Source of the DNA: Corynebacterium minutissimum
GTDB lineage: Bacteria; Actinomycetota; Actinomycetes; Mycobacteriales; Mycobacteriaceae
Length of the DNA stretch: 49,801 bases
NCBI RefSeq assembly: GCF_000988205.1
Contig: NZ_LAYQ01000029.1
Span: 1 to 49,801 of the forward strand
Direction: 5' to 3'
How positions within the stretch are numbered: the stretch's first letter is position 1; each line of letters begins with the position of its first letter. Both the position numbers and the translations under genes were made by a program. This document shows positions 9,605-16,320 of the stretch, piece by piece. A model generated the notes under the pieces. It did not search any database. It was not told where the DNA came from and worked only from the letters and a program-made list of their open reading frames with translations.

Positions 9605-10561
9605 ATGCCAGAGTTCACAGCACAGGTTAAAGCGTTACGTTCGATGATCGAGTCCGGAGAGCTCGTCTCCGAAGATGCCGATGACCTAATCCAACTTGCC
9701 AAGCCAGGCGTCGTCCTTCCCTACTCCAACGGCACTCCCACCGAACATGGCTCGTACTTCGGAGGTAGACCGTATCTTCCGGAAGGTTCGACATGGCCCA
9801 TTTCAAAGAACGGTCAGCCATTACTCCATATCATTCAGCTAAATTTTGCCGATATTGTCTGTCATGTGCGTGCGGAGGGGGCGTCGGAAAGCGAAGCAAC
9901 TCTCGACGGATTGATTCCGGAGTCAGGAATTTTTCAACTCTTCGTCGGTGCTGATCCGTTCTTCGGCGGTTTCGATTCGGATTCGCCTGGCGATGGCATG
10001 GAAATTCGCTATATCCCTGAGCCTGCGGAAGGCTTTGGCAACCACAGCTTTCCTGGACCTCATACCGCGGAGCCTGCTGCCTTCGATGAAAAGCACGAGG
10101 ATTTTTGTTCCCCGTTTAGCAAGGATCTTGGGGAGGTTATGAACTCTCCGATCTCCTTGTCTAGTGCAGTGGCAATGGTCCCTCCCACCGACTATGCAGT
10201 GTACGAGGCTTTGAAGTCTAGAAAAGGCGATGACTTTCTTGAAGAGTTTGATTACTTTGACGAGCTGGTTGAGTTGCGAGCCGCAGCCAGAAACCAAAGC
10301 GACATTATGCTTGGCGGTTTCCCAGCCTTCGCACAAGACCCTACGCAGCCTGAAGGGTACGTTCACTTCCTAGAAATCGATTCCACATATCTGGAAGAAG
10401 AAGAGCTTCCTTTCGAGGCCATGTGGGGTGACCTCGGTGTGGCCCACGTATTTCTGCACCCGGACGCATTGAAGAAAATGCAGGCTGGCGAGGCTGTCGT
10501 GTACCGCTCCGAAAACACTGGCAGGGCCGATGGTGCTGTCTTTTACTGGGATTGCGGCTAG
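9605..10561 (+). CDS. DUF1963 (YwqG-like) protein
   Basis: A protein of 318 residues with the DUF1963/YwqG features: the early FGGRPYLPEGSTWP segment, LLHIIQLNFADI shortly after, and later FLEIDST and WGDLGVAHVFLHPDAL. No enzymatic function is established for the family, which is often found near polymorphic-toxin or immunity genes. It sits alone, reading toward the convergent ATPase gene at 10584, and is more AT-rich than the core genes, which fits acquisition by transfer. Confidence 0.8.
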   Translation: MPEFTAQVKALRSMIESGELVSEDADDLIQLAKPGVVLPYSNGTPTEHGSYFGGRPYLPEGSTWPISKNGQPLLHIIQLNFADIVCHVRAEGASESEATLDGLIPESGIFQLFVGADPFFGGFDSDSPGDGMEIRYIPEPAEGFGNHSFPGPHTAEPAAFDEKHEDFCSPFSKDLGEVMNSPISLSSAVAMVPPTDYAVYEALKSRKGDDFLEEFDYFDELVELRAAARNQSDIMLGGFPAFAQDPTQPEGYVHFLEIDSTYLEEEELPFEAMWGDLGVAHVFLHPDALKKMQAGEAVVYRSENTGRADGAVFYWDCG

Positions 10562-10583
10562 TTTTGCTTCCCCAATTTCCCTT

Positions 10584-11714
10584 TTAATCAATCCTCCCCA
10601 GGCTGTCCGTCGCGGTGAAGTAGGCCTCCATATAAGGGATGACGAACTGGAGTTGGCCGTGTGCGGTGGGCTCGATCAGGTCGGCGTCGATAAGCCTTTG
10701 GCGCGTGGCCGACAGTGAGCGCACCGTCCGGTCCTGGTGAGCGGCGATGTTCTTGATTTCCGCCGTGCCGTTCTCCATAACCGCGCTCATCGCTTCGAGG
10801 AAGAGGCGCTGCGCTGGCGGAAGCGCCAGGGTAGCGGGCTGGTGGACCTGGGCGCCGAGAACCGAGATCGCCTCGGCTGACACTGCCGCGACGTCACCCT
10901 CCTCGATGCGGCTTCCACCCTCGCGCTGCGCCTTTCCCCAGGCCAATGAGCCCACCAGCTGCACCATGTAGGGGTAGCCTCGGGACAGCCGCACCGCAGC
11001 CGCAACCGCATCCTCGGTGAATTCGAGTCCGGACTGCGCCGCGGTTTCTGTGAAGGCCACCTTGGCGTTCGCGGGGGAGAGCGGCCCCAGAACGAACTTC
11101 TGCGCGCGGCGCAGGAAGGTCACACCCGGCAGGTCCAGCAGGCGGTTGACTCCCTGCGGAAGGCCCGCGGCGACAATAGCGACATCGAGCTCATCGCGCA
11201 CCAAGTCTTGGTAGGTCACGGCCAGGGAGGTGAGGTCCTCGGCGTCTGCGTCCTGCACTTCATCGATGGTGAGCAGTACGCCAGTGCCTTTGAGCAGGCC
11301 TAAAAGCTCGCGCAGGCGGGTGTTCAACGTCGGTTTATAGGCTTCCTCGGTGTTGTGCTGGATGCCGATGGTTGCCAGGCCGCCAATACCGACGCGGTTG
11401 ACCTTGCTCTTATCCGCCGGGGCAAGCTTGTCTATGATGCGCGGGATGGTGGTGTCCACGAGTTCCTCCACCAAGGAGCTGCGTCCCGAGGCCCGCAGGG
11501 TAATCCACCCGCGGCTAGAAGCGATATCTTCGAGCTCATTGAGCAAAACCGTCTTACCGATACCGCGGGCACCGCTGATGATGAGCGAGCGGCCCGGGCT
11601 GCCCGGCTGGGAGTCGAGTGCAGCCCGGAAGGTGTCGAGCACTGCCGTGCGCCCAACCCAAAAGAGTGGTGGAACGCCGAAGGTGGGGCGGAATGGGTTC
11701 TCATGTGGGGACAT
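10584..11714 (-). CDS. AAA+/STAND-type ATP-binding protein (ORC/Cdc6-like)
   Basis: A protein of 376 residues with an N-terminal PFRPTFGVPP segment, a P-loop GARGIGKT near residues 48-55, a Walker B LLTIDEVQDAD near 150, and the sensor-like region VAIVAAGLPQGV. The last 80 residues look like a winged helix (IAAHQDRTVRSLSATRQRLIDADLIEP). The family is widespread in actinobacteria without an assigned function; the fold suggests an ATP-switched DNA-binding or signalling protein. It is the last gene read on this strand after vapBC, and its upstream region holds direct repeats. Confidence 0.8.
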   Translation of the reverse strand: MSPHENPFRPTFGVPPLFWVGRTAVLDTFRAALDSQPGSPGRSLIISGARGIGKTVLLNELEDIASSRGWITLRASGRSSLVEELVDTTIPRIIDKLAPADKSKVNRVGIGGLATIGIQHNTEEAYKPTLNTRLRELLGLLKGTGVLLTIDEVQDADAEDLTSLAVTYQDLVRDELDVAIVAAGLPQGVNRLLDLPGVTFLRRAQKFVLGPLSPANAKVAFTETAAQSGLEFTEDAVAAAVRLSRGYPYMVQLVGSLAWGKAQREGGSRIEEGDVAAVSAEAISVLGAQVHQPATLALPPAQRLFLEAMSAVMENGTAEIKNIAAHQDRTVRSLSATRQRLIDADLIEPTAHGQLQFVIPYMEAYFTATDSLGRID

Positions 11715-11735
11715 AGTCTCAATCCTAGGGCATTG

Positions 11736-11780
11736 GGAGATTTGGGAGACTTTTTAAAATCCGGAGATTTGGGAGACTTT
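11736..11780. repeat. Two 18-bp direct repeats before the ATPase gene
   Basis: The 18-mer GGAGATTTGGGAGACTTT occurs at 11736-11753 and 11763-11780, exactly repeated with a 27-bp period. Each is itself built of two half-units of the form GGAGAYTT. They lie 22-66 bp upstream of the ATPase start and just after the vapC stop, where an operator is expected. Confidence 0.7.
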
Positions 11781-11786
11781 CGACGG

Positions 11787-12182
11787 TTAAGGCAAGCTGT
11801 CCAAGTCGATCGAGTCGGGCCACGCGGCCATGAGGCGAGTGTCTCGACTAACGAGAGGAGCTTCGAAGATATTGGACACTGCTACATAACCTGAATCATA
11901 GATGGAGAAGGTGTGTCGACGGCTCCAAACGTGGTTGGCGATGTCGCCTACGTTTATCAACTCAATGTTGAATTCCATGACATCGTTAGCGAGAAAGCTT
12001 GCCGTAGCGCTGTCGATTGCTTCTGCTCGCTCTAACCTTTTCAGCACGTTTAGGCACTCCAAAGGCATGTGGCTCGGGGCAATAAAATCGGCCTCGGGGT
12101 AAGCAGTGCTAAGCCGTTGAAGCGCATCGCGTTTCAAGAGGAACTCGATCGCTGCGGAGGCATCGATGACTAACAACGTCAT
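11787..12182 (-). CDS. VapC-like PIN-domain toxin
   Basis: A ribonuclease toxin of 131 residues with the PIN-domain acidic set D7 (VIDASAAIEF), E42 (LECLNVLKRL), D96 (SIYDSGYVA) and D114 (SRDTRLM). PIN toxins of VapBC modules cleave RNA, usually tRNA or rRNA, when the antitoxin is lost; the target here cannot be read from the sequence. Its ATG overlaps the antitoxin stop codon by four bases (ATGA), so the pair is translationally coupled. Confidence 0.9.
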   Translation of the reverse strand: MTLLVIDASAAIEFLLKRDALQRLSTAYPEADFIAPSHMPLECLNVLKRLERAEAIDSATASFLANDVMEFNIELINVGDIANHVWSRRHTFSIYDSGYVAVSNIFEAPLVSRDTRLMAAWPDSIDLDSLP

Positions 12183-12436
12183 GAAGCGTCCCGTGCTTCG
12201 CGTATGGCGGCTACTACGTCAAAGTCCTTCTTGAGCTGAACGGGTTCGCGCTGCGAGAGCTCTTCCAACTTTTCTTCCAAGGTTGGGCGAGAAGCGACCT
12301 TTTCAAGGGTTTCTCGCAGGTAGCTAGAGAGTGAAACGCCCTTACGGTCAGCACGCATTTTAAGAATGTCGACGACATCAGCATCGACATCACGGATCTG
12401 AACATTGATAGTTTTCGGGTTTGTCATACCCGCCAT
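12179..12436 (-). CDS. VapB/FitA-like ribbon-helix-helix antitoxin
   Basis: A small antitoxin. The N-terminal half (TINVQIRDVDADVVDILKMRADRKGVSLSSYLRE) has the ribbon-helix-helix pattern of a strand followed by two helices; the C-terminal half (EELSQREPVQLKKDFDVVAAIREARD) is the charged tail that would occupy the toxin. The frame can be opened up to 12463, but that would run through a perfect palindrome, so I prefer the ATG at 12436 (MAGMTNP) or the one at 12427 (MTNP). It would repress its own operon by binding that palindrome. Confidence 0.85.
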   Translation of the reverse strand: MAGMTNPKTINVQIRDVDADVVDILKMRADRKGVSLSSYLRETLEKVASRPTLEEKLEELSQREPVQLKKDFDVVAAIREARDAS

Positions 12437-12440
12437 AATA

Positions 12441-12461
12441 GTGCATGCAATATGCATGCAC
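12441..12461. promoter_or_regulatory. Palindromic operator of vapBC
   Basis: GTGCATGCA, three bases, then TGCATGCAC: a perfect 9-bp inverted repeat. It ends four bases before the preferred antitoxin start. The position and symmetry are those of an autoregulatory site for a ribbon-helix-helix antitoxin. Confidence 0.75.
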
Positions 12462-12472
12462 AATGGATAACC

Positions 12473-12728
12473 TTAGGAATTTATTACCTCGCCCGCTCGC
12501 CAAGCCACCGCTCCGGCGTACAGAGCACATGCGGCGACGAGGCCGTACCACCAGAAGAAGTGGAGGCCTGAATTCCAGGGCATGGCAAGTCCGATAACGG
12601 CGACAGCGAGGGTATTCATCAGGACGGAAATAACGCGTGAGCTCGTCTTTTTGGGGACAACGATTGCTTTCCATGCGGACCCTAAAAAGGGAAGCAATGA
12701 TAACGATCATGCTGATGGCGAGGACCAC
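12473..12728 (-). CDS. Small membrane protein, degenerate copy of the 14446-14709 gene, frame broken
   Basis: A protein of about 84 residues with two hydrophobic segments, paralogous to the one at 14446-14709: both share the SAWKA box and the C-terminal WWYGLVAACALYAGAVAWRA. The N-terminal MVLAISMIVIIASLF (GTG at 12728, AAGGAG upstream) is in one frame and GSAWKAIVVPKK onward in another. Removing one base from the A5 run at 12684-12688 (plus strand) restores SLLGSAW, so one base is extra. Function unknown. Confidence 0.7.
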
Positions 12729-12737
12729 GGTTTCTCC

Positions 12738-12825
12738 TTAGGGTGCGAGCTCATCGAATGGTGAACGGGCTAGGTCTTCGGTGCCGGTGAGGGAATCGTT
12801 GTTGGCGAAGACGGCGCGTTTGGGG
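12738..12825 (-). pseudogene. 3'-end remnant of a serine hydrolase gene
   Basis: Reading on the minus strand gives KRAVFANNDSLTGTEDLA, then FDELA and a stop. This matches the C-terminus of the intact hydrolase at 14719 (KRAAFANNDSPVGTEDLA...FDELAS). Nothing of the rest of that gene is present. Together with the small membrane gene immediately downstream it reproduces the order of the intact operon, so a block was duplicated and then truncated here. Confidence 0.85.
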
Positions 12826-12851
12826 GCTTTCACGAAACCACTTCAATCTTT

Positions 12852-13047
12852 TTACGAAACCTCCTGCCAGCCAAAAAATTGGCCGCGAACGAAAATATGA
12901 CCCACACTCTCTTCGTTTGGAGGGGTCTTGTAGCGCTCCACGGCGGTCTTGTTGCTGCGATCACGCAGGACTGGCTGCGGGTAGTTGTTGGGGTTTGAAC
13001 CGGGAAGGGTGCGCCCAGTCGGGGCCGTTTGGAACGCTACCGCTACG
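12852..13047 (-). pseudogene. Open frame without a start, possible gene fragment
   Basis: After the cadD stop an open minus-strand frame runs to a TAA at 12852. It encodes LPGSNPNNYPQPVLRD, then a charged stretch (SNKTAVERYKTPPNEES) and GHIFVRGQFFGWQEVS, which looks like real protein rather than a shadow frame, but there is no start codon at its beginning. I do not recognise it. It lies exactly between cadD and the hydrolase remnant, so it may be the tail of a gene lost during rearrangement. Confidence 0.35.
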
Positions 13048-13650
13048 TCAGAGCCCGAAGGCTCCGCCGCTGACGAGGATCGCTATGCCGAGGCCGATGA
13101 GAACGATGGGAAAGAGGATGTGCTCCCAGCGTTCGAGCACTTCCGCGATCGGGGGGCGGGTAGCGACGTACTTTGCTAGGGCCACCAGGACCGCAACGAG
13201 CGCGAGGAAGATAACGCAGTATGCGACTACTGCGAGAGGTTCCACGCTGAGGAATACAGGGGTGTAGACGCCGATGTTGTCGCCACCGTTGGCAAAAGTG
13301 ACGCCTGCGACTGTCCCCACGCCGACCTTCTTGCCGGCAACCTTGGCCTCGTCGTCATCGTCGTCATCGTCTCCGCGCCAGGCTTGCCATGTGGCCCAGA
13401 GGCCGAGGCCCAGTGGGATGAGACCGAAGTACGGGATGGCTGTCGAGGGCAGGAATGCTCCGGCGCCCATGGTCACTAGAACCGCGGCACCGAGGATGCC
13501 CGCGAATCCGAGGTACTGGCCGGCCAGAATGCGGGCGGTGGTGCCGCGCTGGCCTGCCCCTCGCGCGAAGAAGAGGGAGAGCACGATGATGTCGTCGATG
13601 TTGGTAGCTGCGAACAGGCCTATCGCCTGCAAGGCCGAGGTGAGGATCAT
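13048..13650 (-). CDS. CadD-family cadmium resistance transporter
   Basis: An integral membrane protein of 200 residues with about five or six hydrophobic helices. The N-terminal GLFAATNIDDIIVLSLFFAR is the family signature, and a second FANGGDNIGVYTPVF half repeats the same pattern, as in CadD/LysE-type exporters. A cytoplasmic loop holds seven consecutive aspartates (W-R-G-D7-E), a likely metal-interacting segment. The longer frame up to 14010 is not used: the start at 13650 overlaps the regulator stop (ATGA). Coupling to a CmtR-type sensor points to cadmium or lead efflux. Confidence 0.85.
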   Translation of the reverse strand: MILTSALQAIGLFAATNIDDIIVLSLFFARGAGQRGTTARILAGQYLGFAGILGAAVLVTMGAGAFLPSTAIPYFGLIPLGLGLWATWQAWRGDDDDDDDEAKVAGKKVGVGTVAGVTFANGGDNIGVYTPVFLSVEPLAVVAYCVIFLALVAVLVALAKYVATRPPIAEVLERWEHILFPIVLIGLGIAILVSGGAFGL

Positions 13651-14006
13651 GCGTCCTCCCCAGCTGCGTAGCACCCGGGAAGCGAGCAAGCGGGATAGAT
13701 GCACGGGGCGTCTTCGTCTACTGCCAAGGTGGCATCGACCAATGTAGTCAGCGCCTGTGCCAGGTGCGGATCGGCGATCTCGTATCGCGTCCGACGCCCC
13801 TCGGGCTCGGAGACGACAATCCCACAATCGCGCAAGCATGCGAGGTGATTGGACACATTCGAGCGTGTCAGGTCCAGATCTCGGGACAGTTCCGCCGGGT
13901 AAGCGGGGTGGTCGAGCAGAGTCAAGATGATTCGGGATCGAGTGGGGTCGGCCAGTGCTCGACCCAGGCGGTTCATCACGTCGAGACGAGAAGCAATAGT
14001 CAGCAT
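13647..14006 (-). CDS. CmtR-type ArsR/SmtB metal-sensing repressor
   Basis: A winged-helix repressor of 119 residues. The recognition region is LTRSNVSNHLACLRDCGIV. The cysteines fall at positions 57, 61 and 102, exactly those known to bind Cd(II)/Pb(II) in Mycobacterium tuberculosis CmtR, so this is expected to be a cadmium/lead sensor that leaves DNA when loaded. The C-terminus has two more cysteines (PACSLPGC), which may add a second site. It is the first gene of the cmtR-cadD operon and has symmetrical sequence just before its start. Confidence 0.9.
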   Translation of the reverse strand: MLTIASRLDVMNRLGRALADPTRSRIILTLLDHPAYPAELSRDLDLTRSNVSNHLACLRDCGIVVSEPEGRRTRYEIADPHLAQALTTLVDATLAVDEDAPCIYPACSLPGCYAAGEDA

Positions 14007-14009
14007 TCA

Positions 14010-14036
14010 CTGAACTATACAGCGCTCGCTGAACTA
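14010..14036. promoter_or_regulatory. Candidate operator of cmtR-cadD
   Basis: A perfect short palindrome CAGCG-CT-CGCTG at 14020-14031 sits between two direct copies of CTGAACTA (14010-14017 and 14029-14036). It ends a few bases upstream of the cmtR start, where an ArsR-type repressor would block transcription. Confidence 0.55.
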
Positions 14037-14117
14037 GTCAAGTTCCGGGTAGAGGTGCAGCTGTGTGCTACTCAAGAGACAGTGGAAGTAGCAGAGATGG
14101 CAGAGATTCCGGCAAAG

Positions 14118-14424
14118 TCACGAAAACAGAGTCGCTAGCTCGAGATTCAACTTGCGCACGAGCCTGGCGTAGTTCGCGAGATTCGTTTTTAGGCCCCAAG
14201 CAATGACCCGAACGGGACAAAACTCGATGACCTCATCATCCTGAACTGGGAAGGCTCGAACAAACTTATCTACCTCATCCGCAGCCTTGACTCGATTCCC
14301 GTTTGCAGCGGGGAAACTTCAGGGTCCGACGACGGTTCGCGCCGCCAGCGCGCTTCTGAAGGGTGGCAATTGCGGTGGGGGCGACGTTATGGATGTGGAC
14401 CGTGCGGTGAGAGGGAGCAGTCAT
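14118..14424 (-). CDS. Hypothetical protein, frame apparently broken by one extra base
   Basis: Two open minus-strand frames join if one base is removed from the short A-run at 14314-14316. The first starts at an ATG (14424) with MTAPSHRTVHIHN, and the second carries FPAANGNRVKAADEVDKF, FPVQDDEVIEF and a C-terminal WGLKTNLANYARLVRK before TGA at 14118. The joined product is about 101 residues. I do not recognise it. The second part is convincing as protein; the gene as a whole is less certain. It lies between the hydrolase operon and cmtR. The other bases from 14007 to 14445 hold only the cmtR operator and nothing else I can identify. Confidence 0.4.
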
Positions 14425-14445
14425 AACATCAGTTTGCGGGAGGAC

Positions 14446-14709
14446 TTAGATTGCGCTTTTGGGCTTCGATTCTGCGGCTCGCCAAGCCACCGCGCCGGCG
14501 TACAGAGCACATGCGGCGACGAGGCCATACCACCAAGCGAAATGGAGTCCGGTATGCCAGGGCAAGGTATAACCGATGAACACAATGACAAGGGCTGTAA
14601 TCGCTACGGAAATAGCGCGATAGACCGTCTTCCCTGAGGTGGTGAAGGCCTTCCATGCGGACCACAGGAGAGAGGCGATGATAATGATCATGCTGATGGT
14701 GAGGAACAT
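14446..14709 (-). CDS. Small membrane protein of the hydrolase operon
   Basis: A protein of 87 residues with a hydrophobic N-terminal segment (FLTISMIIIIASLL), a SAWKAF box, a central hydrophobic stretch (AISVAITALVIVFIGYTLPW) and a final WWYGLVAACALYAGAVAWRA helix, giving three membrane segments. The ATG follows TAAGGAGACACC, and the gene starts nine bases after the hydrolase stop, so it is the third gene of that operon. A second, damaged copy exists at 12473-12728. Function unknown. Confidence 0.75.
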   Translation of the reverse strand: MFLTISMIIIIASLLWSAWKAFTTSGKTVYRAISVAITALVIVFIGYTLPWHTGLHFAWWYGLVAACALYAGAVAWRAAESKPKSAI

Positions 14710-14718
14710 GGTGTCTCC

Positions 14719-15729
14719 TTAAGATGCGAGCTCGTCGAATAGTGCTTGGGCTAGGTCTTCGGTTCCGACGGGGGAATCGTTGTTAGCGAAGGCGGCGCGC
14801 TTGGTATCTGGCTCGATGATAAGCATCGTGGAATAGCCATAGGTGCCGCCGTTGTGCCAGAAACCTGGGCCGTCTTCGTTAGGAACCCAGCCGTACTCTG
14901 TATCGCCGTTATCCATAAACCACTCGGCGAACTTGGCCATGTCACTCGCTGTGGAGCGGATAGCACCCGCGGGTGCGGAGCCTTCCATCTCCCAGGGCTC
15001 GGCATGGCGGCCGGTGTTGGTAAGTCCCCGTGGGGCGTCTTCGGGCACTGAGCCTGGCGTCATGAGGTAGGTTTCGGTCATTTCTGCAGGCTCGAAGATG
15101 CGTTCTTTGAGCATCTGCTCATAAGGCTGCCCGGCAACGGTCTCCACTACGTGGCCCAGGAGCCCATAGCCAAGATTGGAATAGGATTCTTCGCCGCGGT
15201 TCTTCAGCTCGGCGTTCGTGGCGGCAGCCATGATGTCCTCTACGGTCTCGCCTTCATAGGGGTTCGAACCGGTGACACCCGAGGCGAGACTGCTGAGGAG
15301 GTCCGTGCTTGCCAGTCGCGGTAGACCCGAGGTGTGGTCGAGCAGTTCCCTCACGGTGACGTCAGCGACGGGCGCATCGCCGACGTCGAGGACTTCGCCC
15401 ACAGTGGTATCAGGGTTCAACTTTCCTTCGTCGACGAGCTGGCGGGCCAGTTCGCCGGTGAACATCTTGGTCACGGAGCCGATTTCGACCGCTGTGTGCT
15501 CGTCGCTGCCCAGTCCCGCGAAGGTGGCCTTGCCGTCCTGGAGGGTAAACGCGGTGAGGTTGTGGAAACCAGACTCGGAGTGCTTTTCCAGCTGGGTTGC
15601 TAGGGCTTCGTCGCCAGTTTTGTCTTGTGCCAGAGCAATTCTTTGTGGTCCTACAACGAGGAGGACGGCGGCAACAGCAATGAAGGTGATGATAGCTAGG
15701 GCAATCTTGGATGCGACACGGTTGTTCAT
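14719..15729 (-). CDS. Beta-lactamase-fold serine hydrolase (class C-like), exported
   Basis: A 336-residue protein with an N-terminal signal or anchor helix (residues 8-28) and the penicillin-recognising fold. The catalytic set is visible: S85-V-T-K88, Y183-S-N185, and H292-N-G-G in the place of the KTG box, as in class C/DD-peptidase-like esterases. The substrate cannot be deduced; such proteins act as beta-lactamases, DD-carboxypeptidases or esterases outside the membrane. It follows the winged-helix gene with a one-base TAATG overlap once that frame is corrected, and precedes a small membrane protein. The same gene's 3' end is duplicated at 12738-12825. Confidence 0.85.
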   Translation of the reverse strand: MNNRVASKIALAIITFIAVAAVLLVVGPQRIALAQDKTGDEALATQLEKHSESGFHNLTAFTLQDGKATFAGLGSDEHTAVEIGSVTKMFTGELARQLVDEGKLNPDTTVGEVLDVGDAPVADVTVRELLDHTSGLPRLASTDLLSSLASGVTGSNPYEGETVEDIMAAATNAELKNRGEESYSNLGYGLLGHVVETVAGQPYEQMLKERIFEPAEMTETYLMTPGSVPEDAPRGLTNTGRHAEPWEMEGSAPAGAIRSTASDMAKFAEWFMDNGDTEYGWVPNEDGPGFWHNGGTYGYSTMLIIEPDTKRAAFANNDSPVGTEDLAQALFDELAS

Positions 15730-16257
15730 TAGTGGTCCTCACTTGCAGTGATGATGGTGAGAAGGGGGATAACGTCGGGCGGGGCGGATGGCATATTCGC
15801 CGCCGGACTTGGTGGTCCAACCGGCGTGGGTGAGTGCGCTTAAGTGGTGATAGGCGGTGCCGGTGGAGGAGACGATGTTTTCTTCGACAAGCTCAGCGGC
15901 AGTTGCGGGTGCGGCGAGCAGGCGGCGAAGGATCTCACCGCGGATGGGGTGTGCAAGGGCGGAAAGGCGTTCGAGGTTGTCTGTCCACTCTTCGTCGCTG
16001 ACGAAGTGAGTGGGGCGTTGCCATTGGTAGGCATAAGTGCGCTTGCCGACGTTGATGTTGCCTCCGAAGATGACGGAGCCATCGGGAAGCTGATCGTTGG
16101 GCGCGAGGGCGTCAACGAGCCAGTAGGCCGAATCTTCTGTGGTTGGTTGGGTGGCGGCCGGTGAAACGGGGTCGGTGTTTTCGGCGCTGGCGCGTCCCTC
16201 AAGCGCGGCGACGCGCGCTTCAAGTTCGGCAAGGCGTGCTTCGACTGTTGTTTCCAT
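15729..16257 (-). CDS. ArsR-like winged-helix regulator of the hydrolase operon, frame broken near the end
   Basis: A transcription regulator with an N-terminal coiled-coil segment (VEARLAELEARVAALEG), a linker, a middle region (SVIFGGNINVGKRTYAYQW) and an ArsR-type winged helix (LAHPIRGEILRRLLAA ... TAYHHLSALTHAGW). As written the frame ends in RRYPPSHHHHCK. With one base fewer in the G3 run at 15777-15779 it ends instead in VIPLLTIITASEDH, a typical C-terminus for this family, and its stop then overlaps the hydrolase start (TAATG). An extra base is therefore likely. A perfect palindrome lies immediately before its start codon, suggesting autoregulation. Confidence 0.8.
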
Positions 16258-16287
16258 GTTTTCTAGAATTCCAGAACTCTAGAAAAC
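16258..16287. promoter_or_regulatory. Perfect 10+10+10 palindrome at the regulator start
   Basis: GTTTTCTAGA, ten bases, then TCTAGAAAAC: perfect 10-bp arms one helical turn apart, directly abutting the ATG of the winged-helix gene. This is the expected geometry for binding of a dimeric regulator and the best candidate for the operator controlling the regulator-hydrolase-membrane protein operon. Confidence 0.8.
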
Positions 16288-16320
16288 TGGCAAGGGTTAA
16301 TGGGAAAAGGGGTCCTGGAG

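Noticed and set aside
13651..14010. Upstream extension of cadD to 14010
   Set aside because: It would overlap the whole cmtR gene in another frame. The start at 13650 has the ATGA coupling expected.
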